A DNA stretch of 62,000 nt from Gnetum montanum (lineage: Eukaryota > Streptophyta > Gnetopsida > Gnetales > Gnetaceae): positions 64,001 to 126,000 of the forward strand of contig MNCI01000651.1 of NCBI GenBank assembly GCA_015680685.1, read 5' to 3'. The number at the start of each line of letters is the position of its first letter. Positions within the stretch are counted from its first letter, which is position 1. Below the pieces are notes generated by a model. That model ran no database searches, was not told the origin of the DNA, and saw only the letters and a program-made list of their open reading frames with translations. Position numbers and translations under genes: made by a program. Shown piece after piece: positions 47,507 to 59,300 of the stretch.

Positions 47507-48529
47507 TGATGAGTGGCGAGGTACCCCTACACTCAATCATACGAAACGAGCATAGCACGTGCTATCCGATCGAACTCTGTAGACTAAGTGCCTACACGCC
47601 CCATCGAACACTTGGGGTTAATTATTCATTGTCTTCCTAGACTTACTTGTAGTTGTCATGGTGTATGGTTAAGTAAGTCCGAGGTATATGATTTTTATAT
47701 CTTTTTATGTTTTTCTCCTATGCTATCGAGGTGAAGGGTTGAGAAACTAACTCTAACTAATGACTAAGTCTAAATTACCTAGCGTCAGCATCTGTTCCCA
47801 CTTACCGTACACACCCTGAACCGATGCAACTGGGGCTACCAAACGCTAATCGTTATTGGGATCACCACGCGTAACGCACATGCTCAAAGTGGTCGTACTA
47901 AGGCACCTAACTAGGAGGAAAGGGTTGAAGGAGCTATCTAGCCTAAGTGTGATGAGTGACCGATTCCTTGACTAACCGTACACATTGGGATGTATGACTA
48001 TCGTTTGGCTTACCAAGCGTAGATCCTAGATACGCCACTGGGTTACCAAGTAGTCATACTAGATGCTCTTCATCAAGTCATACTCATATCGCATGCGATG
48101 AGCAGCCGATTCCTTAACTATCCGTACACATCCTTAGATGCTCGTAATCAAGTCGTACTCATACCGCATTCTAGGAGTTTAAGGATGAGAGAGAAAATAA
48201 TAAATAAAATCCTATTCCATGCACTGCAAGGTTTATCCAGAAAGCTCATCTTTATTGCCGTACACAACTTGTGTTTAGGTACAATGTTGCTCGAATAAAG
48301 ATCTGTTCACTTTGGGACTCCTACTGTGGGCACATGGAAAATATTCTATCTCTGGAGTGATCAAACTGCCATAGTTCCCCTACTTCTAACTCAGGATGGG
48401 AAATAAGGGGAGTGCCACCTCTTATTTATAGATATGGCGGTGGACCGCGATATCGCGTACGCAATATCACAGGGGATGATGCAATATCGCATACGCGATA
48501 TCGTGGCTCATGCGAATTGCGTCTCATCA
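47507..48529 (-). mobile_element. Solo LTR of an Athila-like family, minus orientation
   Basis: Read on the minus strand it starts TGATGAGACGCAATTCGC (48529) and ends CTCGCCACTCATCA (47507). Length 1,023 bases. It is flanked by the target duplication ATTAT (47502-47506 and 48530-48534). U3 has GCGATATCGC-type palindromes, then a TATA box (TATAAATAAGAGG) and TTTATTCGAG, as in the LTR at 61237. A partial internal duplication in U5 repeats GATGCTC..AATCAAGTCGTACTC (about 48064 and 48138). There is no internal region, so it is the product of LTR-LTR recombination. Confidence 0.9.
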
Positions 48530-48552
48530 ATTATACTAGGTACCACTGAGTT

Positions 48553-48836
48553 ACAAACTTCTATAAATATTGGGATACATCTATGTTTCAACTATTTCAA
48601 GTTCCAAAAACCCAAATTGAAATTCAAGGGTCTATATCATTTACATAGGTATCTCTTAATACTTTGTTTCTAGGCTATTACTGATTTTGAGAAAATCTAT
48701 ACCATAATAAACTTCTATAAATCTTGGGATATACCTATGTTTCAATTATTTTAGGTTTCGACATGTCAAATTGAAATTCAAGGATCTATATCATTTCAAT
48801 AGGTATCTTCTAATACTTTGTTTCTAGGCTATTACT
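48553..48836. repeat. Tandem duplication of about 150 bases
   Basis: ACTTCTATAAATATTGGGAT...GGCTATTACTGATTTT (from 48553) is repeated as ACTTCTATAAATCTTGGGAT...GGCTATTACTAATTTA (from 48709). The copies are about 85-90% alike by eye. Confidence 0.8.
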
Positions 48837-48879
48837 AATTTAAATTTACTAATTAAATCTTTTGATTCTAGTTTTATTT

Positions 48880-49380
48880 TGACTAAACCTTAATAAAGTT
48901 CATGCTTTTAATTTGAATATCAAACTGAGCTATAAGTAAAGCTTTCATGTCATTCCAACTCATGACACTATTATTTAATAAGTTTGAATAGCAAATCTAG
49001 GCCATATCTCTAAAATTACCCATGAAAAATCTATAGGCTTGGTCTTGATGTTGGATATATACATGAATCAAAGCCAATTCAAAAAGGTATAGGTATTTCT
49101 TAGTTAATTAAACCTTCCAAGGTATATAAGGTTCAAGTAAATATTTAGAAGAACCTTTTGGAATGCCATTATAGGTATTAAAGTATAATGATTTTGAAAG
49201 ATAAAATGAATTAGTAGGAGGAGAAATAGCCATTATGCTAAAATTTTGGATTCTTCTAGATGATCCTATTCTTAGTTTAGGTTTATCTCTGAAAGATAAA
49301 CCACTCAATAGAAATGATGTTCTACTTCTCCTAGTGTTTACTTCACTAGTTAATCTTCTAACAATTATCTTCAATTCCAC
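48880..49380 (-). pseudogene. gag: Retrotransposon gag remnant
   Basis: The minus strand reads ISPPTNSFYLSKSLYFNTYN and PKGSSKYLLEPYIPWKV. After a TAA it continues with YLYLFELALIHVYI, AYRFFMGNFRDMA and CYSNLLNNSVMSWNDMKALL. The last part has the pattern of plant Ty3/gypsy capsid domains (RFF..L...A..WY..L...S..SW..M...F). It does not match the gag of B, C or D closely. Broken by stops; no LTR can be assigned. Confidence 0.45.
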
Positions 49381-49649
49381 TTCTTGGAGGAAATTTTATT
49401 TTTAAACCTTAATAACTTATTAAGTCTTTTAAAATATTCTTACTTACTTGATAATACTCTTATGAGCTAAATAAAATAATGTTAAATTTAAGCCCATCTT
49501 CTAGGCCTAGATTTCTGGTGTGAGAATACACCTCTTACCAACATAGATTTAATTTATTTTAGGTGGTTTCTAATTCTTAGCTCCACCAAGGTATAAATAC
49601 ATACAAATAGCTACTGATGAGTCATGAATTTGGTGACAGTCGAAATAGC

Positions 49650-49735
49650 ACACCCATGATATTACGTATGCGATATCACGTACGCGATATCGCAGCCTAG
49701 CCACAAAATCACATACGTGATATGATAGCTTGTCT
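49650..49735. repeat. GCGATATCGC-type palindromes in U3 of the D 5' LTR
   Basis: TATGCGATATCACGTACGCG and ATATCGCAGCC, then CACATACGTGATATGATAG. The counterpart in the 3' LTR (55405-55495) is clearly more diverged than the rest of the LTR. A TATA box (TATAAATA, 49743-49750) follows within about ten bases. Confidence 0.75.
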
Positions 49736-50463
49736 TCTCATCTATAAATAATAGGTAGATAGATCCAGAGGAAGTTAGTTTTTAGAGTTAATTTTTATTT
49801 TAGTTTTTTCTTTTCTTCTTAACCCTTTTCCTCCCAGTGTATGCCCTCAGTGTGGTGATTGTAATTATACGGCATCCTTTATTCGAGTGTGATTTACTTG
49901 GACATGCACATGACCGAAACAAAAGATCGAGATTATTTCATCATTCCAACATTCACTTAGTTTAATTAATAATTTAATTAATTTTTATTTACTACTTTCT
50001 TAGTTAATATCTCTCACCCTTAAACTTCTGTTAAACGTGGAATGAGTAAGACTTGATTATGAGAATTTAAGTGTGACTACTTGGTAACCTAGTAGCATAC
50101 CTAGGATCTGCACTTGGTAATCCCAATAGTAGTCATGCACGAAGTCCAAGGTGTGTACGGATAATCAAGGAATAGATGCTCATCACACTTAGGCTAGCTA
50201 GACTCTTTCTCTCTTATCTTAGTTAATATTACCTTCTGTTGCCTTCATGAGTAGCATTAGGTTAGAAACCGATCATACACCTCACTCTGGACTAAACTAT
50301 ACGTCACAAAGCTAATACTAGTACAGGTGGGAAGATAGCGAACTACAACCTAAGGCTAGCTGTCTAGATGCCACAACTAGTCCGTCTGCGGAGTTCGACC
50401 GGATCGTGCGTGTAATGCTTGTATTCGTATGGTTGAGTGTAGAGGTACCTCACCACTCATCAT

Positions 50464-50483
50464 TGGCACCATTTCCAAGGACG
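50464..50483 (+). promoter_or_regulatory. Primer binding site, tRNA-Asp type
   Basis: TGGCACCATTTCCAAGGACG starts one base after the LTR. It equals the complement of the plant tRNA-Asp 3' end at about 15 of 20 places; four of the five differences are G-to-A. Athila-like elements are known to use this tRNA. Confidence 0.75.
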
Positions 50484-50601
50484 ATGCTACTTATCTAGAT
50501 TAGTTATATCATACAAGGTCATTGTATAGGAATTAATGATATATCTTTTAAGAAGAAATAATTACAGAAAGTCACATACAAATTCACACAGTTTCACAAC
50601 C

Positions 50602-51846
50602 ATGCCTCTCCTACAAGACTATGATAATGCCACATCTAGTGAGGAAATTCATTGGAGAACCAATGAATTATCTGACAATGAAGATTATAGTATGTAATTT
50701 GAAGTGGGGGTTTCTTATAAACATAAATGAAGGAAACATCATCCCAACACACGAAATCATAACTTAGCTGATGACGATGAACCCCTACTAGCCACTACAA
50801 GCCTAACGCAAATACAAGAGGCTGTTCAAATCTGCCGTATGCATTGTAAAGAGAGTCGTCTACCCAGGCTCAATTTAAATAACTTCCCTAATTTCTCAGG
50901 AGGTTATGACTTAGATCTACATCAATGTTTACAAGCCTTCTACAATGCCTGCACATGGAACAACATTGATAATGGTTGAAAAAAGCTCAAGCTCTTTCCT
51001 ATGACACTTTTTAGCCAAGCAAAAGTATGGTATAGATCGTTAAAACCAAATTTAATACGACATTGGCCAACAATGGTAGAGGTCTTTAATGAAAGATATC
51101 AAACCTATGCAAGAGTGTCAGCCTTGAGGAAAGGAATCTAAGAGTGGAAACAAGCACAACATGAACCCTTGGACATGGCCTTAGAAAGATATTATGCACT
51201 ATTAAATAACTGTCCAGGCCATGAGTTCTCCGAAGAAAGGCTAATGTACCATATCATTGATGGGCTTCGTGATGAAACAAGAAAGATCCTAGGGATGTAT
51301 GTCCAAGGACAACTATATGAACTACGAACCCATCAATTACAAGAGCTTATTAAGCAGGTATCAAAAGAAGAAGGAGAAATGGCTAGATGGGAGAGTGTTG
51401 AAAAACATCAACAGGACAAAAATCTCAACCTAACAAAGGTCCATAATCACAAAAATGAGAAATCAACCTACAATAAGGAGAAAGAACCATCTTTGCTGGT
51501 ACAATAATCATTAGAGGAAGTTAAGGCAAAGATTAATAAGATGTTGGAATGGACATATAAAAAGTGTGGAGAATATATTGATATTATTGGAGATAGAGTT
51601 TTGACAACCCAAAAGCAGGAAAAAACACTAGGCAATCAGGAAGAAGGGATGAAGAACACAAGAGCTCAACTATCAATCATACGTATGAATGCAATATTTT
51701 CCTATATGATCACCCCAAGGGCCAATGCCCAATCCTGTTACATTTATATGACCATTGGGGAAGCACATTACAACCAAAGTTTGTACAAAGATACTGTGTT
51801 TGATCACAGTGGCAACAATCCTAGTTGTGGGGGAAGCCACCCTTAA
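50602..51846 (+). pseudogene. gag: gag of element D
   Basis: One frame starts MPLLQDYDNATSSEEIHWRT (ATG 50602) and contains the capsid-like region: LPRLNLNNFPNFSGGYDLDL, KLKLFPMTLFSQAKVWYRSL, FNERYQTYARVSALRKGI, ERLMYHIIDGLRDETRKI. A Lys/Glu-rich helical tail follows (to about 51660). In-frame stops occur near 50695, 50978, 51138 and 51506; no frameshift is needed before 51846. The frame opens 119 bases after the primer site, suitable for translation from the full-length transcript. Confidence 0.8.
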
Positions 51847-51849
51847 ACT

Positions 51850-52584
51850 AGAGACACCCTTCATATCATCTAAATCCAAATGCTTATCTAGTCAAATACC
51901 CTATTTCTCTAACTGGGCCAACATACTCTATCTCACCACATTATCATTCTCCTCAATACTATTAGCCCATGTCCTCAACACAACCATCGCCTTGTGCACC
52001 TTACACTTATTCTAATATTCAACATTCTCATCCTTTCCCCCCTTCTACATCGCCACCAACTATTCATAAGGTGTTTGCACCATAGCAACAACCCCCAAAT
52101 GTTACTTGTGCTACTATTGCCAACAACAGTGAGAGACCTCAGCAACATCGAAGGCATCCCTTCTTTAGAAATGACCCTAAGAAGGGACAACACAATTCCA
52201 AGGCCACTGCATCTTCTCACTCAGCACAAGTCCAACACTATGATGCACCCTTATCTTCGAACCCAACACCTCATGTTACTTCATTAGGGCCACTAATTAA
52301 CACTCCAAAAACCATACGTCCCAATCAATACAACCATGGAGAGCGACGCCCTGATCTTTGCATACCATCTTATGGTCAAAAACATCATAGTGGGTCAACT
52401 CGTTATCTAGGAACCACATCTCCTAAATTGCCCCACTATGCTTACCATAATCAAGTGTGTGAACCCCAATGGGATAAATATGACTAGGTTCCAATATTTC
52501 CAACATGCAAGGATACTCATCTTCCATTTATTAATCCTTGCCATATTCAACCATTTAGTTATGGAGGATATTCCCCATTCTAGT
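51850..52584 (+). pseudogene. Pro/Ser/His/Gln-rich continuation of gag in element D
   Basis: A different frame, with few stops, reads PMSSTQPSPCAPYTYSNIQH, then NNSERPQQHRRHPFFRNDPK, TIRPNQYNHGERRPDLCIPS and PHYAYHNQVCEPQWDKYD, ending SYGGYSPF before TAG. The low-complexity composition with regular Tyr/His/Pro fits the C-terminal part of some plant gag proteins. No zinc knuckle (CxxCx4HxxxC) is visible. Confidence 0.5.
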
Positions 52585-54427
52585 AACAAGCAGGATTAAT
52601 AACCACTTTTTATTTTCTTTAATTTTACAACTTTTTTTTTCCAGTTTTTTATTTTTCAATTTCTTGTTTTATCTTTTTTATCTTTTTGTCTTTTTTTCTT
52701 TTTACATTTTTTATAAGTAATCTCATCTACGAATAAAATACTCATGTGGCTCGTTGGTTGAGGTGTGTTCTATGCTATCGAGTTTTAAGTGATCAATTAT
52801 GTGGATAGTAAGCCTATTACACCCACTCATCCATTATACAAATAAGAGGTTCTGATCAAGGGTATAGTGATATTCTTGAATTTTTAAAACTTAAAATTAA
52901 TTTTGTGTTCATTGTACCCAGAATAAAGAAGGACAGACCAAGAGGGAATGATTAGGATGTGAGATCAAGGAAACTTGTGGATTCTCTTTGGTGACATTTG
53001 TGAGAGTTATCATGCAACATGGTTGTACTAAGATCCTTATAGATCTAATGCAAAATGGGAGTAAGAGTAATCAAAAGGGCACTCAAAATCTAATGTTGTT
53101 CTAGGAGGCCCCAATGGAAAGACATGCACCCCATGCCCAAGGTTGGTGGCTTTTCTGGATCCAGCAATTGAAAAAAAAGGAAGAAAGAGAAAAAAAAACA
53201 CAAAGAAAGCACTACAAAACAAAAATCACTCCTCCCTTGAACAAAATTCCAAGTGATTGTATGCCTTGTTGTTCTGGTACTCTCATAGTCGCTCATCATG
53301 GAACGAAACAATGTGGTGTCACTGATAAGAGAAAGGGACTTGGTCCTAATCTTGGAACAATGGGTTAATGACACCTTAATCATGCATTACACATAGGATT
53401 CACTATGACCTAGGTTAGTTACCTCATTTCCCAATCTCTACAATCCCTTCTATAGTGATATTTACAAGGGCATTACACGTGTGTGTGTTTTGTGGAATCA
53501 ATGTGGATTACATTTAACCCTTCGAGTACCCACAGACACTTTTAAGTGTGGTTACAGAAGGGCATTATAGGTTGAAACCTACTTTGGGGAGGACCCACTT
53601 GTGTAATCTTTTGTAATTTTCACTTATGACATAGCTGACACACACCATTTATTACCCTTAGCATATTGTTTATGATATTCTTTCCCTTATTACTATCCCT
53701 CTGAATTTCAAGGTTCCTATGAACCATTAGATAGCCTTTTTCTCTACCATACAAGGTTCTTATTGATAAATTCTACACCATCATAATTTTCGTGCCTTCA
53801 AAACTAGTTGAATTACCCTGGAACCCTTTAACAATCATCTAGATGTCCTTAGTTTACATCGTTTAATTTCAAAGAAATATTAAAAATTTAGTACATTCCC
53901 TAAGTTCCCTAACTTCGACGAAAATATATATACATGAACCCCTTGTGCTAATTAACATCATTTGCAACTGTTCAAGTAGGGGGAGTTTTTCAAATTCCTC
54001 TCTACGTCTCACGATTGTGCATCCCTTGCTTTCATATCCATAACTTGCTCGCTGGTACACCGATTTTCATTTTGTTTGAACCTACTTGAACCTGGAGTGT
54101 TCAACTTAGTCATGGGGGAGGGGCACACACTGAATAGTGCATAAATTTTTTGAAATTCATCATCGCCTGAAGGACATCTTTAATGTTAATTTTTTGTAAA
54201 ATTAAGAATAAAATGTGTCAAAAATAATTTGATCCCCTTAGCTATACTAGAAAATTAAATTTGGAAACCACCAAAGCAAAGAGGAATTAACATTATAATC
54301 TTTCGGGGACATGTTCTTCCAATGATTAACATCACATAGAAATAAAGTAAATCTATTAAATAAAGTAGTAAGGTATAGCCTAACTTTGGTAACAACCTTA
54401 CTAATGATTGGCCCCGTGTGATTGCAG
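52585..54427. other. Non-coding internal region of D, where pol is missing
   Basis: T-rich at 52605-52720. No RT, RNase H or integrase motif in any frame. It ends in an acceptor-like GTGTGATTGCAG directly before the ATG of the next ORF. Confidence 0.6.
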
Positions 54428-55184
54428 ATGGTCTCGAAATGTAGAAAACAGGAAGGTCCTAATCAAGGTGCGATCAAAAGACCTAGGAGAGGTGAAGGAC
54501 AAGTTCCTTCCGAACAACATGTAGAGTAGGAGGAAAAATTATTTAGTATCCACCAAGAAGACCCTCCTACTGTATAGTCTAGGCAAGTAGAAGGAGGAGC
54601 TGTTGCAGCGCCTGAACAGGGACAACATCTTACGTTGCCCCAGGATTGTGTTTAGGCTATCCACAAAAGGTCCACATTCATTGTGGTGATTATAGAATTA
54701 AATTTTGAATATTTTGCAGAGTTTACTCCTGAGACTGTTAGGGATCACCTCAAAGGATCCCCATTATGGCCTGCCCTCTCTGAAATCAGTTCCTGGTACT
54801 TAGGGGAAATGTACCAATTTTGGCACAATAAAGAAGAAGGCACCACAATTAAAAATTGTGGTGTGACTGTTGATTTCTCTATTTAAGCCATGTTTGAAAG
54901 TATTAAACCTTTTGAATATAGGGCCAAAGGTTGCTTAGAACCAGCTGGACACTTTCAAAACTAAGCAACTTAATAAACTGTTGACATATAATAAAAGGGT
55001 GGTGGAAGAAAAAGAGAAGGCTGACTGGGGTGCCTCTATGGCACAAGTGCAAACTTATGCGCATGCTAACGAACTCAAGGCCTTACAAGAGGAGAAACTC
55101 CAGGCTCGGTTCAACGCCATCAAATCCCAAGTCCTAGAGTGCAAGAAAAAGGAAAGACACCCATGGAGGAGCCACCACCACTAG
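54428..55184 (+). pseudogene. Env-like / Athila-type 3' ORF of element D
   Basis: It starts MVSKCRKQEGPNQGAIKRPR with a basic, nuclear-signal-like cluster (KRPRRG), immediately after the acceptor-like TTGCAG. In-frame TAGs interrupt near 54524, 54578 and 54653. The conserved part (54683-54887) reads FAEFTPETVRDHLKGSPLWP, WYLGEMYQFWHNKEEGTTIK and CGVTVDFSI, homologous to insert F at 27836. After a frame change, 54981-55184 encodes a Glu/Lys/Gln-rich helix (KRVVEEKEKADWG, ELKALQEEKLQARF). Compared with F most of the middle is deleted. Confidence 0.65.
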
Positions 55185-55364
55185 GAACTACATGAGTTCC
55201 ATTCAATTTTGTAAATATAGGATTTTCTTTTTTCTTGTGTCTCAATTTTGTTCTGACTCCACACTATGGCATGAATCCATTCTAGCCAGTCAATAATCTC
55301 ATACCTATCCACTATGTAATCAATGGAGCTTGTTATCACTTTAACTCAAGGACGAGTTTTCATT

Positions 55365-55378
55365 TAGTCATGGGGGTA
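55365..55378 (+). promoter_or_regulatory. Polypurine tract of element D
   Basis: TAGTCATGGGGGTA directly before the 3' LTR. Insert F has TAGTGATGGGGGTA at the same place (30702-30715), so the tract is conserved in the family. Confidence 0.7.
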
Positions 55379-55504
55379 TGATGAGTCATGAATTTTTCGA
55401 CTGCTGCAATATCGCACCCATCATATCGCACCTATGATATTACATCCGTGATATCATAGCTGACGTGATATCATGTACACGATATCACAGCCTATCTCCT
55501 CATC

Positions 55505-55512
55505 TATAAATA
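55505..55512 (+). promoter_or_regulatory. TATA box of the D 3' LTR
   Basis: TATAAATA within ATCTATAAATAAGAGGTAG. The same context is found in the solo LTR and in the LTR at 61237 (TATAAATAAGAGGCGG), so this is the shared core promoter of these families. Confidence 0.65.
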
Positions 55513-56249
55513 AGAGGTAGAAAGATCCATAGGAAGTCAGTTTTTAGAGTTATGTTTAATTTTAGTTTTGCTTTTCTTCTTAACCCTTTTCCTCCTAGTG
55601 TATTCCCACAATGTGGTGATTGTAATTATACGACATCCTTTATTCGAGTGTGACATACTTGGACACGCACATGACCAGAAATAAAGATCAAGATTACTTC
55701 ATCATTGCAACATTCACTTAGTTTAAATAATAATTTAATTAATTGTTATTTAATACTTTCTTAGTTAATATATCTCACCCTTAAAATCTTGTTAAACACG
55801 GAATGAGTACAACTTGATTACAAGCATTTAAGTGTGACTACTTGGTAACCCAATAGCGTACCTAGGATCTATGCTTGGTAATCCTAGTAGTAGTCACGCA
55901 CGTAATCCAAGGTGTGTACAGATAATCGAGGAATGGATGCTCATCGCACTTAGGCTAACTAAACTCTCTCTTACCCTTTCTCTCTTAGCTTAGTTAATAT
56001 TACCTTCCATTGCCTTCAGGAGGAGCATTAGGTTAGAAATCCATCATACACCTCACTCTAGACTAAACCATACATGACAAAGCTAATACTACTCTAGGTG
56101 GGAAGACAACGAACTGTGACCTAAGGCTAACTATCTAGATGCCACAACTAGTCCGTCTATGAAGTTCGACCGGATCATGCATGTAACGCTTGTATTCGTA
56201 TGGTTGAGTGTAGGGGTACCTCTCCATTCATCAGCTACAATTTAAATGA

Positions 56250-56340
56250 AATGTTGGCCTAGTGGTAAGTGTCATCGCCTAGTAAACCTAGGTCATATGT
56301 TCAATACTATTGGATAGTGTTAAGTTAGAAATTTATAAAA
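56250..56340 (+). repeat. tRNA-like (SINE-type) sequence, copy 2, next to element D
   Basis: TGGCCTAGTGG (56255-56265) fits the pol III A box TRGCNNAGTGG, and TGTTCAATACT (56298-56308) resembles a B box. The distance between boxes is close to that of tRNA genes. It is followed by AGTTAGAAATTTATAAAAAC. No tRNA fold is convincing. Element D inserted about 20 bases before the A box. Confidence 0.4.
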
Positions 56341-59300
56341 ACGTTTTCTATAAAATAAATTCTAAAATATTTCCAATGGATCTAAGGGATCTGAGTGGAC
56401 ATAAGTAAACATTTGAGTTTTATTTTTTGCATAATAAGTTAGAAACTAATTTTTTATATTTATCTAACAAAGCTCACTACGAAAAATTAATAAGTTATTT
56501 TACTTATACTTAATAAATGATCAACTTCTTATTTTAGCTATATTCTATAAATTTCATGTTACTCTTTCATAGCTCCTTCTACTAGTAAGTTCTATGTCTT
56601 ACAATCATTATGATAGTAAACAAACAACTTTATGAAAAATGATATTTAATAAATTTTAACTATCTATAAACATGCTTCCCCAAACTACTACATTGAAAGA
56701 ATAACATTATATAGAATTGTGACCTTAAGAGAACAATATATTATTTTCAGTTCAAATTCAAAGTTTAAAATAACATTTGTTCCATACTATGGCTATTTAG
56801 AATTGACACTTATTTAAGCTATCCCATTGAATAAGGATAGTAAAAATTAGCTAAACCTTTACATATAAAGAAAATAACTCTCTCCAAAGTAGCTAGATAC
56901 TAGTATAAAATGTCTAATAATGTAGCTAAGTAAATAAATAATCCATGAAATAATAGAATCTTGATCCAAAATGATAAGATAAAGATAAAGTGCAACCTTT
57001 ATAAAATGCCATTCAGAAAAAATATCTAGTATACCTTTTTAATGTTCTTCATAAATCTTTCTTTTTCTTCCTTTATAAAACTTTCCTCAAGTTCTTATTA
57101 TACACTAGTTTGGATGGTTACACCAATTATAAAAATAAATGTAAGTTATGTCATTACCACCCTAACAGTTTCTTCACATAGTAATAGATTATCAGATACA
57201 TGCTAGAATGAGTTGAAGCTCTCATGATATTCTGAATTAATTAACCTTCAATGGGCATTTCTTGGAAAATTTTAACATAATTATAAACTATTTTTATTTC
57301 CAAATTGAGTTCCTTAAGTTTTTATTCATTGAGCATTTGAATTACTTATTCAACACTCAATTCATGTTCATCTAGCTCAAACAATGAGCTAATTAACTCA
57401 TTCAAAGTTCCTCTTGTTATTATATAAAATTTTTTAAACTTCCTTTTATGTTGATCAAATTTATTAATCAATATAATTTCTATTATAAATTTATTATCAA
57501 ATAAACATATTTCTTAAAATAAAAAATATTTTATATTATTATGGCCATAGTTATAACTATATCATGAGCTCTTTGATTCACTTGTAAAAGGCTTTTTTTT
57601 TCTTAATTTATTTTATTTCTATGATTGCTTCTTTAAGATACTATTTTTGAAATCTAAACTTTGTAATTTTCTCTCAAAAATTTGGTTGTGTAATGAATGA
57701 CATTTAGTAGCTTTATTCTTCTTAGCTTCTTATAATTCTAAGCTTATTGATGTCATTTGTTCTTCAAATTATTTGTATGTCTATTGTTTGATTTTGAGGA
57801 AGGATTTATTTATTATAATATCAACCTTTATCTATTCATTAATCTCTTTATAATTATTAAATTGTTTCTTCAGCCTATTAATATCCTCTTCATTCTATAT
57901 CAAAAATTTCTTGAGCCTTATACTTCTAGCATTAGCTACTTGAGCCATGTCTTTTATTATAACAATTATAGTCCCCAACATGCCTTGATAAGGGATGTAA
58001 AGCTTTTGTTCATCTATTAATGGCTTATCTTCTTTATAAGTAAAAATAAGACTTACTTTTATCTCAAGTTGATCATAATGCTTTTGGCTTAAGATGATTC
58101 TTCATTTTTATACATTTACTCTAAATGATCTTGAAGATCATTTCGTAAGATAAATTAATGGAATCTCCAAAGTAGTAATAGTTAAGGATGAATATTTAGG
58201 GATTAAGCACTCATTTTAATTTTTTTCTAGTTGTTTCTATTGACATGTTAGCTATTATTATTTCTTAAGTAGGTTTTGCTATTTTTTATTTATTTTAATT
58301 TCTTGAAATTAATATTTATCATAATTTGAAATCTTAAAAATTTAGCATTGTCAAGAGGAAATCATTCATCAAGAAGAGCTTATTTATGATTGTTAAACAT
58401 CTATAATAACATAATTTTCCTTAATTATGACAATATGCTTCTTGGAAAAATACTTGGCCAATGAATGATCTTTACTCCATAGGCAATAACATAGCTTCAT
58501 AGTAAGCATATTACATAATGTTATTGTAAGCTTTATTAATAAATTTTTTTCAATTATTCCCCTCCCTTTTCCTTCACCTAATTAACCTCCATATCTATTT
58601 CTTTTTAATATATACTATTTGTATCATCAAGCTATGAGCTTTTCTACGCTTAATTGTTGAATAATTTTTTTTGGACAACCTAGCAAATCACACTACTCTA
58701 TATATCTTTTTCTCATTCCCTTCAAGTATTTAGTGTTATAAAATTTTCAAAAGCAAAATTTAATAGAAAAAAATTTCTTATGCATAAAATCATGTCTTAT
58801 AGGGCTTTCTCACATCTAACTATTCACATCCAAAGCAACCAAATATGATGCAACAAACTTACAAACTTTCTAAGTTGAAGCTTCAAAATTAGCTATTATT
58901 AAATTATAAATTCTACATGAAGGAACATAACTCCACTATACTTGTTTTTAATCTATTCCATTATCTGATAGTCTACCTATAATACTCTTTGTTCTGAGAT
59001 CATTACTTTTTCTAAAACTTCTAAGAAATGATTACTGATGACAAGAAGTAATACAATGAATGAACTATGTAGTGGAAGAAAAGAAATGCATTAATATGAA
59101 ATAATAATAAAAATATATGTTGGTGATAAAGTATAACATGAAGGATAATAACATGATTTACAAGTTTGAGTCTCCATAAATATGTATAAATGGCATGATA
59201 ACATAGGTCTAATTCATAAATATTCCATATATTCAAAAAGTAGGAGAAGAGAAATAACATCTAATATAATGTTGAAATGATAGATATATAAAAATCAAGC

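Larger units (their letters stand above)
49615..56233 (+). mobile_element. Complete but pol-less Athila-like LTR retrotransposon (element D)
   Basis: Total length 6,619 bases. LTRs are 49615-50462 (848) and 55379-56233 (855), both TGATGAGTCATGAAT...CATCA. Target duplication GCTAC at 49610-49614 and 56234-56238. The primer site follows the 5' LTR and a purine tract precedes the 3' LTR. The internal part has gag, a Pro/Ser/Gln-rich continuation, about 1.8 kb without coding, and an env-like 3' ORF. There is no protease, RT or integrase, so movement would need an autonomous Athila-like partner. The LTRs differ at many positions, so the insertion is not recent. Confidence 0.9.

Noticed and set aside
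56255-56308. A functional tRNA gene
   Set aside because: A- and B-box-like words are present, but I cannot form acceptor and anticodon stems; it is better described as a tRNA-like or SINE remnant.
57757-58020. + frame of 87 codons rich in Phe/Ile/Leu (membrane-protein-like)
   Set aside because: It is the antisense of a more plausible charged, helical minus-strand reading; hydrophobic frames arise readily from AT-rich DNA.
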